Source: an uncultured Prevotellaceae bacterium (GTDB lineage Bacteria; Bacteroidota; Bacteroidia; Bacteroidales; Bacteroidaceae). From it: a DNA stretch of 64,000 bases. Both the position numbers and the translations under genes were made by a program. The DNA lies in contig CADCIB010000005.1 in the NCBI GenBank assembly GCA_902801375.1, positions 124,001 to 188,000 on the forward strand. Direction: 5' to 3'. Shown piece by piece: positions 7,415-15,500 of this stretch. Within the stretch, counting starts at the first letter, position 1. Every line of letters begins with the position of its first letter. The notes below the pieces were generated by a model. That model did not search any database, had not been told where the DNA came from, and saw only the letters and a program-made list of their open reading frames with translations.

Positions 7415-9259
7415 ATGCTTAAACATCTATCTACACTTTGTGCGGCTACCCTTATCGCCGTCAGCACACAAGCACAGACAACCTACCTCGCCACTTCCTT
7501 CGACGAGGGAATACCCGAGACTTTCCAAAACTGGGACATCGACGAGAACCAGCCGTCCACCGACATGGCCAACCTCGGCTTCACCATCGGCACCGCCTGG
7601 ATTGTCACCACCGAGGGAAAGGACAACAACGCTGTAGCCTGCTCCACATCGTGGTACAAGAATGCGGGCACCTCCAACGACTGGATGGTGCTACCACCCA
7701 TCGAGATCAAAGACGCCGAGGCTAAAATCATCTGGCGAGCCAGAGCCTCCGACAAAGACCTGCGCGACGGATATAAGCTCTACATCGGGCACTTCCCCGA
7801 CGCTGACTCCGGGCGCGACTACATCATGCCCGACGACTTCGACCTTCTCTCACCGCTCTACAGCACCAACAAGGAAACCTTCGATTGGAACCTTCACACC
7901 ATCTCGCTTGCCGACTATGTGGGGCAGACCGTCTATCTCGCCTTCGTCAACGACTCTAAGGACAAAACATGCCTCTACATCGACGACATCTTTGTGGGCG
8001 TTCCTGCCGCAGTAGGACTCTCGCTCGACTTCGGTCGCTGCTACGACGGCTATGGCGACATCACCATCAGCGGCAAGGCCTACGCCACGCTCTCACAACC
8101 CGTCGAGCAATACACCATCGGCTTCGAGATGAACGGAAAGACCATCGAGCAGACGTTCAACAACACGCTCGAGCCTGGTGTGCAGCTCCCCTTCGCGCTC
8201 TCCGAGACGGCCTTCCTCGAGAAGAACGCCACTGCCGACTATCGTGCATGGATCAAGGCCGGCGACGACCAGAGCGAAATCCGGGGCAAACTCTCGGCCT
8301 ATCTCTGGAAGGTGGTGGCCGAAGAGGTGACGGGCACCTGGTGCCAATACTGCGTCAGAGGCATCGGAGCCATGAACTACATGCGCGAAAACGACCCTGA
8401 GGGCTTCATCGGCATCGCCATCCATAACAATAGTAGCTCCACTGTTCCCGACTCGATGGCCATTTCGGGTGAGGAATACCGTAAGTGGGTCATGGCCACC
8501 TATAGCATGAATGGCTACCCCCATTGCGTCCTCAACCGCAACGCACAGTATTCCATCGACCCAGGAATCATTCCCACCACGGCGGCCTCCATCAAGCGCA
8601 ACGGGCAGAACTACTACGGACTCACGCTCTCCGCCACCTACAACCCCGAGACAAACCGCATCGCGGCCGACACCGAAGTGCTCTTCGCCAAAGACTTCGA
8701 CAACACGAACTTCAAGCTCGCCTACATCGTCATCGAGAACGATGTGCACCGCACCCACGCCGAGACAGGCATCCTCGACAACTATTGCGGCTACGACCAG
8801 GTCAACGCATACGCCGGCGGTGCGATGGGCGAGTGCTACGGCTTTGAGAACCTTCCTGGAATCGTCAATGCCGACGACATCTGGTATCAGGATGTGGCAC
8901 GCGGCTACGACGGCACCGATGGCTATAAAGGCATCGAAGGACTGTTCCCAAAGAACATCAGCGAAGGCGATGTCTTCACCCACCAGATGGAGCTCGACAT
9001 GCCCGAGACGGTGCTTGTCAAAGAGAACGCCGAGCTCGTGGTGCTCCTCCTGAGCAAGAGCGGCGCCATCCTCAACGCAGAGAAATGCCCCATCGCCCAG
9101 CAAAGCGCAGAGCCCACAGCCGTTGAGTTCGGCGCTGTGGTACAGCGTCATACGGAACCTGCGGTGTACGACCTTCAGGGGCGGGTTGTTTCAAAGAGCG
9201 GGCACAGCCTACAGCCCGGCATCTATATCATCGGCGGCAAGAAGGTGGTGGTGAAGTAA
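7415..9259 (+). CDS. Secreted Omp28-like protein with CxxC site and T9SS tail
   Basis: Exported 614-residue protein. Residues 1-21 are a signal peptide (ATLIAVSTQAQ). Residues about 22-195 resemble the choice-of-anchor J / cleaved-adhesin beta-sandwich (SFDEGIPETFQNWDIDEN, WMVLPPIE, LYIDDIFVG). About residues 295-540 match the Omp28-like region, a thioredoxin-related fold with TWCQYC near residue 308 (VVAEEVTGTWCQYCVRG). The final segment AVYDLQGRVVSKSG...LQPGIYIIGGKKVVVK is a T9SS sorting tail. It is likely displayed on or released from the outer membrane. The exposed CxxC hints at thiol chemistry or a structural disulfide. It has its own promoter, the upstream F element and a strong terminator, so it is monocistronic. 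Confidence 0.85.
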   Translation: MLKHLSTLCAATLIAVSTQAQTTYLATSFDEGIPETFQNWDIDENQPSTDMANLGFTIGTAWIVTTEGKDNNAVACSTSWYKNAGTSNDWMVLPPIEIKDAEAKIIWRARASDKDLRDGYKLYIGHFPDADSGRDYIMPDDFDLLSPLYSTNKETFDWNLHTISLADYVGQTVYLAFVNDSKDKTCLYIDDIFVGVPAAVGLSLDFGRCYDGYGDITISGKAYATLSQPVEQYTIGFEMNGKTIEQTFNNTLEPGVQLPFALSETAFLEKNATADYRAWIKAGDDQSEIRGKLSAYLWKVVAEEVTGTWCQYCVRGIGAMNYMRENDPEGFIGIAIHNNSSSTVPDSMAISGEEYRKWVMATYSMNGYPHCVLNRNAQYSIDPGIIPTTAASIKRNGQNYYGLTLSATYNPETNRIAADTEVLFAKDFDNTNFKLAYIVIENDVHRTHAETGILDNYCGYDQVNAYAGGAMGECYGFENLPGIVNADDIWYQDVARGYDGTDGYKGIEGLFPKNISEGDVFTHQMELDMPETVLVKENAELVVLLLSKSGAILNAEKCPIAQQSAEPTAVEFGAVVQRHTEPAVYDLQGRVVSKSGHSLQPGIYIIGGKKVVVK

Positions 9260-9274
9260 CATCCCTCGTAACCG

Positions 9275-9310
9275 CACCTCTCTCACCCCTCACCTCTCAC
9301 CCCTCACCCC
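9275..9310. repeat. CTCACCC-type low-complexity repeat
   Basis: Tandem CACCTCTCACCCCT units just after the Omp28-like gene. The same unit fills other spacers and also lies inside genes of this window. Confidence 0.7.
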
Positions 9311-9311
9311 T

Positions 9312-9352
9312 AAAAAAGCCCCCACGTCGTCGCGACGCGGGGGCTTTTCTTT
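9312..9352 (+). terminator. Rho-independent terminator after the Omp28-like gene
   Basis: AAAAGCCCCC and CGGGGGCTTTT arms enclose ACGTCGTCGCGACG, which itself pairs. The A-run and T-run on the two sides make it usable from both strands, which fits the convergent M6 protease gene ending at 9376. Confidence 0.88.
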
Positions 9353-9375
9353 GAAAAAATGCTTATGAGAAAAAA

Positions 9376-11916
9376 CTACTTGATGATAACTTTAGATATT
9401 GTTGAACTGCTTTTCACGATATAGACACCTGGTTGATTCAGGTCGCTCACGCGCGTACCTTTTATATTATATATAGCATAACCGTTCTCTATCGTTCGTC
9501 CCGATTCTACCTTCCCAATCGCGGTGGGAACATAGTCGGCACTGACGATGAGACGGTGCTCGTCAGACCATCGCGATGTCATGTCGCCGCCCAGAGCCTG
9601 CACTTCCCATCGGTAGCACTCCCCCGTGGTCAGCCCGTCGAGCAGGTATTCCGTGTCGGCAATGTCCGCAAACACCTGCTGCTCGGCCTCTATATACTGC
9701 TGCTCGAAGGGTTCGTCGTCGGTGGAAGCCACCTCGCCCGTCACGCTGACTACCTTTGCACTGGGATAGTATTCGGCGGCATCATTGCCGCGAATGATGA
9801 TGAGCGAGTCGATGAAAGCCCGCTCTTTGTTCACGGCGATGGTGATGTCGGTGGCCGTCAGGCCGGCTCCGGCAAACTGATAGAGATACATGCGCGGCGT
9901 GCTCGTCAGGCGGTGCTTGGCCTGCAAACCATTGGCCGAGACGGTCAGCACAGGCTGACTGCCCGTAGCCGAGCTCACCTTCAGCAGCACGGCAAAGTCG
10001 CGATCGAAGCTCGCGAAGTTCAGTTTGGGCGACTTCAGCCATCCGTCTATGCCGACCTTCCCCAGCATCATCGCACCGCCAGCCATGAAAATCTGTTCGC
10101 CCGTCCAGCCTTTCGACACCATATAGTCGTCCAGGCTGCCCGAGCAGTCCGTTGCGTCGGGCTGCTCCTTCGAGCCATTCGCCATCAGGTCGAAGCCTTC
10201 GTCCACCGCCCTTTTCTGCTCCTGCTCGCGCATCATGTGGGTCAGCCGGAGGCTGTAGCTCTCCGTGCGGTCGTCGTTGTTGGTCCAATGGGCGGTGAAC
10301 GACTGGTCGGTCACGTCGCGGGCCGTGAGGGAAGAAGGCACTTTCAGGTGGTTTTCCATGAAGTCGAACGTCACCCGTCCGTCCTCGTTCCTGATGTTCG
10401 TCAGCCATTTGTCGAGTGTCTCGCCGGTGTAAGGCTTGGCCTTGGGCAGCGAAGAGTCGGTGAAAGAGTCATTCCCATCGTAGGGGAAGAGGTCGTATTC
10501 TTCCGTGTATTTTTCCAGCACAACGTTATATCCAGGCTCGTTGTCGGCACACTCCAGATAGAACCTTCTGTGCGAAGCCTCGTTGTTGGCCACATTGCTG
10601 TTCCATGTCTGCATGTCGAAGTCCACATGCGTGATCATCAGTCCGCTGCCCGGCAGGAACTCATCCCACCCCGTCTGCTGCCGGTTCTCCAGGAGATAGA
10701 ACTCCTGCGGGTTGCGCAGGGTTGTCAGCCGGTAGGCCTTGTTGCTCGTGTTGATATTGTCCAGCTCCACACCATCGGCCACCTCCGTCAGCTCCTCGGG
10801 GGTCATCCAGCCCACGCTCATCCGCTCGAAGGCATTGTACGAGGGCGGCGTCCGCGAGTCGTTGTTGTAGGCACCATAGTCCATCAGGTCGTAGGCACCC
10901 AGGTTGTATTGGCGGCTGTCCGTCGTACTGTAGTGGTCGGCAAAGCCCAGCACATGGCCAAACTCGTGGCAGAACTGCGCGATGCTGGCCGTCTGCTCGC
11001 CTGTGTTGCCGAAAAGTTCCGACGAACAGGCGAAGACATCGATCTTCCGGTTGTCCAACGAGAGGTCGTAGCCCGCCTTCGTGAGGTTCCATTTCTTGGG
11101 CCACACCGTGTTGGCACCACCTCCCGCGTTCTCTCCATAACCGGCAAAGACGACGTAGACCATATCCACGAATCCATCGTTGTCGTAGTCGTATTGCGAG
11201 AAGTCGACGTCAAACTTGCTGTCGGCCAGCTTGCAAGCCTCCACAATCATGGCCTCGGCATTCTGGTCTTGGTTGTAGATGCCGTCGTTGCGGCCATAGT
11301 AGGCCATTTCGCGCGAGAGGGGAACGGGGCCTACCACGTCGAAGGTGGGCTGGAATTGTCCCATCGACTGGTCGATGAAGTAGTCGCGGGCCGACCCCGT
11401 GAAGCCCATGTCGCCCTCCACGTCGTAGTCGGCAAATCCCTCTTCGTTCATCATCCGCTGATGATACTCCTGGCTGAAGGTTATCTTCTTGTCCGTAAAG
11501 TCGGCCAGGATGATCAGCCCGTGGGCATCGCCCTTCGTGGGAAACGAGCCAATCTGGTAGTCGGAAGCCTTCGCCTTGCGTCTGCCGTCGGCTTGGCGAG
11601 AGGAGAGTGAAGGGTAGCTGGTGAGCGCCTCACGATGTTGCTCCACGAACTGCCTTTCCGCTGCACTCCGCATAGCGGGGTCGTGAACGAGGGGCGCCTC
11701 CGCCCCCTGATAGCGCAGGCTGCCCTGCTCGTCTTCCTGCAAGAGCAGGCCGTCGGCCGACAACAACTGGTGTCCCCATTCGTCGCCTTGCAGGAAATAA
11801 GTCACTACCGTACCGTCGCTCTGCTTCTTCGTCAACTTGCCTTTCCAGGCAGGCATGGCCAGAAGCATACTGCTTGCCAGGACGATGCTTGTCGTAAGTG
11901 TGATAAGTCTCTTCAT
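9376..11916 (-). CDS. Secreted M6-family metalloprotease with T9SS tail
   Basis: Exported 846-residue protease. A signal peptide ends near residue 20 (LASSMLLAMPA). The M6 (immune inhibitor A-like) catalytic domain spans about residues 100-430, with the zinc motif HEFGHVLGFADH beginning at about residue 317 and GAYDLMDYGAYN forming the downstream Met-turn region. It is followed by beta-sandwich domains, one starting near AHWTNNDDRTESYSLRLTH (fibronectin III-like). The end YNIKGTRVSDLNQPGVYIVK fits a T9SS sorting tail. It probably degrades host or dietary proteins at the cell surface. It is transcribed divergently from the large adhesin-like gene. A long open frame on the opposite strand is only a shadow of its codon usage. 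Confidence 0.9.
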   Translation of the reverse strand: MKRLITLTTSIVLASSMLLAMPAWKGKLTKKQSDGTVVTYFLQGDEWGHQLLSADGLLLQEDEQGSLRYQGAEAPLVHDPAMRSAAERQFVEQHREALTSYPSLSSRQADGRRKAKASDYQIGSFPTKGDAHGLIILADFTDKKITFSQEYHQRMMNEEGFADYDVEGDMGFTGSARDYFIDQSMGQFQPTFDVVGPVPLSREMAYYGRNDGIYNQDQNAEAMIVEACKLADSKFDVDFSQYDYDNDGFVDMVYVVFAGYGENAGGGANTVWPKKWNLTKAGYDLSLDNRKIDVFACSSELFGNTGEQTASIAQFCHEFGHVLGFADHYSTTDSRQYNLGAYDLMDYGAYNNDSRTPPSYNAFERMSVGWMTPEELTEVADGVELDNINTSNKAYRLTTLRNPQEFYLLENRQQTGWDEFLPGSGLMITHVDFDMQTWNSNVANNEASHRRFYLECADNEPGYNVVLEKYTEEYDLFPYDGNDSFTDSSLPKAKPYTGETLDKWLTNIRNEDGRVTFDFMENHLKVPSSLTARDVTDQSFTAHWTNNDDRTESYSLRLTHMMREQEQKRAVDEGFDLMANGSKEQPDATDCSGSLDDYMVSKGWTGEQIFMAGGAMMLGKVGIDGWLKSPKLNFASFDRDFAVLLKVSSATGSQPVLTVSANGLQAKHRLTSTPRMYLYQFAGAGLTATDITIAVNKERAFIDSLIIIRGNDAAEYYPSAKVVSVTGEVASTDDEPFEQQYIEAEQQVFADIADTEYLLDGLTTGECYRWEVQALGGDMTSRWSDEHRLIVSADYVPTAIGKVESGRTIENGYAIYNIKGTRVSDLNQPGVYIVKSSSTISKVIIK

Positions 11917-11950
11917 AATGCAATCTGTCTACGTGGTTATTATTCGTGTG

Positions 11951-11958
11951 CAAAGATA
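11951..11958 (-). promoter_or_regulatory. Promoter -7 box for the M6 protease
   Basis: TATCTTTG followed by CAC on the minus strand matches TAnnTTTG exactly, 34 bases before the start codon. Confidence 0.7.
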
Positions 11959-11990
11959 CGAAAATTCTCGCATGCGCGTACATTTATATA

Positions 11991-12018
11991 TATAGACAAA
12001 AACTGACAGCGCGAAAAA
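11991..12018 (+). promoter_or_regulatory. Conserved upstream element F, copy 2
   Basis: TATAGACAAAAACTGACAGC followed by GCGAAAAAAAATGCC, nearly identical to the start of copy 3 at 12354. No TAnnTTTG box lies 66 bases downstream on the plus strand, so it is either a duplicate remnant or serves the divergent protease promoter, whose -7 box begins 33 bases away on the other side. Confidence 0.55.
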
Positions 12019-12119
12019 AAATGCCTGCAAGGCCTCATTGCGTTGCTTGCAAAACAGCGCGTCCGATAGCTTTCTCCCCGCTATCCCATACATTTCGCGA
12101 TGTCGCAGACGGCAAATGC

Positions 12120-12235
12120 CAACCGTAGGTTAATAACCTACGCAGCGTAGGTTATTAATGTAGGCAGCGTAGGTTATTAATGTAGGCAGCGTAGGTTAAT
12201 AAGGTAGGCAGCGTAGGTTATTAACCTACGGTCGC
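12120..12235. repeat. 22-bp tandem array, family D, copy 1
   Basis: Four units begin at 12142, 12164, 12186 and 12208 with GCAGCGTAGGTTATTAATGT consensus, exactly 22 bases apart. The array is flanked by inverted ends: CCGTAGGTTAATAACCTAC before and GTAGGTTATTAACCTACGG after. AACCTACGC-A-GCGTAGGTT makes perfect dyads at the junctions. A close relative occurs at 41079-41175. Confidence 0.88.
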
Positions 12236-12278
12236 CGTTTGCGGCAAACGGCAGGCTCCTCCCCCCCTCCTCTCCACG

Positions 12279-12313
12279 TCCCCCTCCTACAGGAGGGGTT
12301 AGGGGAGGTCACC
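12279..12313 (+). repeat. Palindromic element A, copy 1
   Basis: CCCCTCCT-ACAGGAGGGG palindrome followed by TTAGGGGAGGTCACC. Other copies lie at 17361, 17576, 17917 and 31881, two of them inside genes. Confidence 0.85.
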
Positions 12314-12353
12314 CTCATCTCTCCTCTCTCCTCTTTTTTTGGCCCTAAAAAGG

Positions 12354-12383
12354 TATAGACAAAAACTGACAACGCGAAAAAAA
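12354..12383 (+). promoter_or_regulatory. Conserved upstream element F, copy 3
   Basis: TATAGACAAAAACTGACAAC followed by GCGAAAAAAATGCC. Its first base is exactly 66 bases before the first base of the promoter box at 12420, the same distance as for copy 1. Confidence 0.65.
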
Positions 12384-12419
12384 TGCCTATTTACCGCAGG
12401 TTTTGTGCCTTTTTTTATT

Positions 12420-12427
12420 TATCTTTG
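12420..12427 (+). promoter_or_regulatory. Promoter -7 box for the large adhesin-like gene
   Basis: TATCTTTG followed by CAG is an exact TAnnTTTG match. It rules out starts upstream of about 12434 for the gene it serves. Confidence 0.7.
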
Positions 12428-12514
12428 CAGCGTCCAATTATATATTCGGGCTATACTGCAAGTAAAGAAAACAAAACCTATATGAATTTTATTAACCTCA
12501 AAAAAACAAAGCTT

Positions 12515-15500
12515 ATGAAGTACAGATTCAACTTTTTGCTGTCAGTGCTTACCCTGTTGTTTGCAGGCGTGACACAGTCGATGGCACAGAGCAGTGAGGC
12601 TTACGGTGTGATCAGTAGCGGCGAACAAGCCGGTATCTATCACTACACCATCAGTCCTCAGGGTATCAGCGACGTGGAGTGCATCAATCCGATGATCCTC
12701 AGCACCGAGCTGAACAACAGCGACAGGATCTCTGGCGGTGCACTCGTCGGCGACCGTTACTACTATTCGATGGCCCACCTCAATGCGGAGGGCTATCAGT
12801 CGGATGGTATCTATTATTATGATTTGGAAGAGAAGACAACGGTGCAACTCACCAGTTGGGACTTCCTGCAGCAGGGACCTTCGTGTGCCAGCTGGACCTA
12901 CGACTTCCAGAACGAGGTGATGTATGCCGCCGACGGCTTCCAGGGCGGTGGTGGCAAACTGCTCACCGTAGACCTGAACACAGGCGAACTGGCCACCGTG
13001 GCCGAGTTCAACATCACGGAGCAGCCTTCGTGGGCTTCCAATCCTGAGAACTACGCGCACACCATCTGCGGCATGGCCATGACCTACGATGGCGACCTCT
13101 ATGGCGTGGGCTACTGGGGTGGCCTGTATAAGATTAACACCACCACGGGCGACTGTGAGTATATCGGTGCCATGAAGGACGCTTGCCCCAATCCTGACAA
13201 CGGTCAGGTGGCCTTCCAATATCAGGGTGCCTGCGACCTTGTCTACGACAACGACAATGGTAAGATGTACCTCTATATGTATCAGTACCCGCCGTCGCAG
13301 TATGTTCCCAACGGCTACGGAGGCATTGGCTCGGGCTATGCGCTGTTTGAGGTTGACCTGCAGACAGCCGATGTCACCTATATCGAAGACACCGACGGCC
13401 ATCACTTCGTGGGCAACAGCATTGTATTTTCCGTGGCCGAGGCCAGCGCACCACAGGCTCCGCAGGAGCTGACAGCTACGCGTGGCGAGAACGGTGCCTT
13501 GAGCGTGACGCTCGAATGGGACAACCCCGCCAAGACTTATGCCCGTGGCGGTACGCTGGAAGAGCTCGACCGCATCGAAATCTATCGCAACGGTGAACTC
13601 GTTCACACCGTCAACAACCCGGAGATTGGCGGTCATGAGACATGGACGGATAGCGATATTCCTGAGCGTGGCAACTACAGCTATCGGCTTTCAGGCTTCA
13701 ACAGTGCCGGACAAGGCGACCGTGCCAGCATCACGATCTATGTAGGTCCCGGCGACCCGATGCCTGTGACCAATGCAACGGCAACGCCCGACGGGGCCAA
13801 TGCCAAGATTTCGTGGTCGGCTCCTACGGAGGGTAAGTATAAGTCGTGGATTGACACAGCCGACCTGACCTACGACCTAACTCGTCAGCCCGACAATGTG
13901 AAGGTGGCTGAGGGCATCACCGCAACGGAATTCACCGACGAGACCGTGCCTGCCATCGGTTACTATAGCTACGACATCGTGGCTCATGCAGGTGGCTACG
14001 ACAGCGACAAGGCTTCTACGGCAGCCGTGATGGTGGGTCCGGCATTCACCATCCCCGCCACCATCGGCTTTGCTGACCAGAACCAGTTCAACCTGTGGAA
14101 GAGCTACGACCTCAATGGCAACGGCTACAGTTGGTCCTATAGCGAGTACTGGCCGCTCTATCGTCCTTGCGCGTACGTTTCTTATCAGTACGACAACATG
14201 GTAGCAGCCGACCTGCTGGTGTCGCCCTATATCTTCTTCGAGGCTGGCAAGCACTACAAGCTGACCTTCGACGCTACAATGAACACGAAGAATGTGCCGG
14301 AGCTCCTCGACATCACGTTTGCCAAGAGCACCGAACTGGCCGCTCAGGACAGCGTCACCGAGTTCCACATCACGCCGACTGCCGACAAGCAGAAATACTC
14401 GCTCCGTGCTAATCTGCCTGTGGTGGACAAGGACTCTACCTATCATGTGGGCTTCTACTATCGCAGCTACGAGGCTACGGGCTATGGCGTCTATCTCGAG
14501 AACGTGCAGATCACGGAAGACACCGACGGCTATATCGCCGGCGTAGTGAAGAACGAGGCAGGCGAACCCATTGAGGGAGCCCTCCTCTTGATCAATGGTG
14601 GACAGTTCAATGCCAAGACCGATGCTCAGGGTAAGTATATCCTGAACTACCTGCCCGCAGGCGAATACAACGTAGACGTTCAGGCTTTGGGCTATGAGAA
14701 CCAGACGGTGACGGCTACAGTCGCATCGTTAGAAACCACCACGATGGACGTAACGATGACGGCTCTGCCCAAGCACACGCTGACAGGTACCGTGAAGGAC
14801 GTGGCTGGCGACCCGATTATCAATGCCGATATCGAGGTGACAGGCTATAACACCTATACCACCACGACGGCCGAGGATGGTACGTTCGAGATTGCCAACA
14901 TGTTCGAGAGCAGCTATTACAGCATCAGCGTGACGAAGAACAAGTACGTGACGCTGCAGCAGAGCTTCGAACTGACAGCTGACCTGACGCTCGACCTCCA
15001 GATGGAGGACAATATCAAGGCTCCGCGCTTTGTCAATGCCACCGAGAATGAAGACGGACAGAGCATCTTCGTAGAATGGGGCTCGCCCGCCAACGACCCG
15101 CGTTGGGTGCGCTTCGACGATGGCGCACCGTCAACTTATGTAGGCGTTGCCATCGACAACGAGCGGGGCATCGGTGGTTCGGATGCCGTATTCGGTGTCG
15201 TCGACCGCACACCTTCAACGGTGTTCGGAGTAGACTTCCTGCTCGGTGCTACCGCTCAGGTCAGCCAGCACTACAGCGTCTACCTCCGCATCTTCGACCT
15301 CGACGAGAATGGTGAGCCTACCAGCAACAAGCTGTATGAGAACACTTACGTACCGGCACTCGACAATGAGTGGACGCACTACACGCTGCCCGCTCCGGTG
15401 GATGCCCCGAATGGCTACTACATCGCCATCTCGCACTACACATGGGCTGGTATCGGCATCGACGGCGGTGCTGGTGGCGACACTGCCAACTATCCGTTCA

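Noticed and set aside
8093-9151. 352-codon open frame on the minus strand
   Set aside because: Antisense to the Omp28-like gene; composition (Val/Asp/Glu/Gly-rich) is typical of a shadow frame.
9433-11610. 725-codon open frame on the plus strand
   Set aside because: It lies entirely antisense to the M6 protease, which has a signal peptide, a HExxH motif and a T9SS tail. The antisense product has no recognisable domain and reflects codon bias.
12120-12235. Array with inverted ends as an insertion sequence
   Set aside because: No transposase reading frame lies between the inverted ends, so at most it is a non-autonomous element.
12542-13636. 364-codon open frame on the minus strand
   Set aside because: Antisense to the large adhesin-like gene, with no promoter and no domain.
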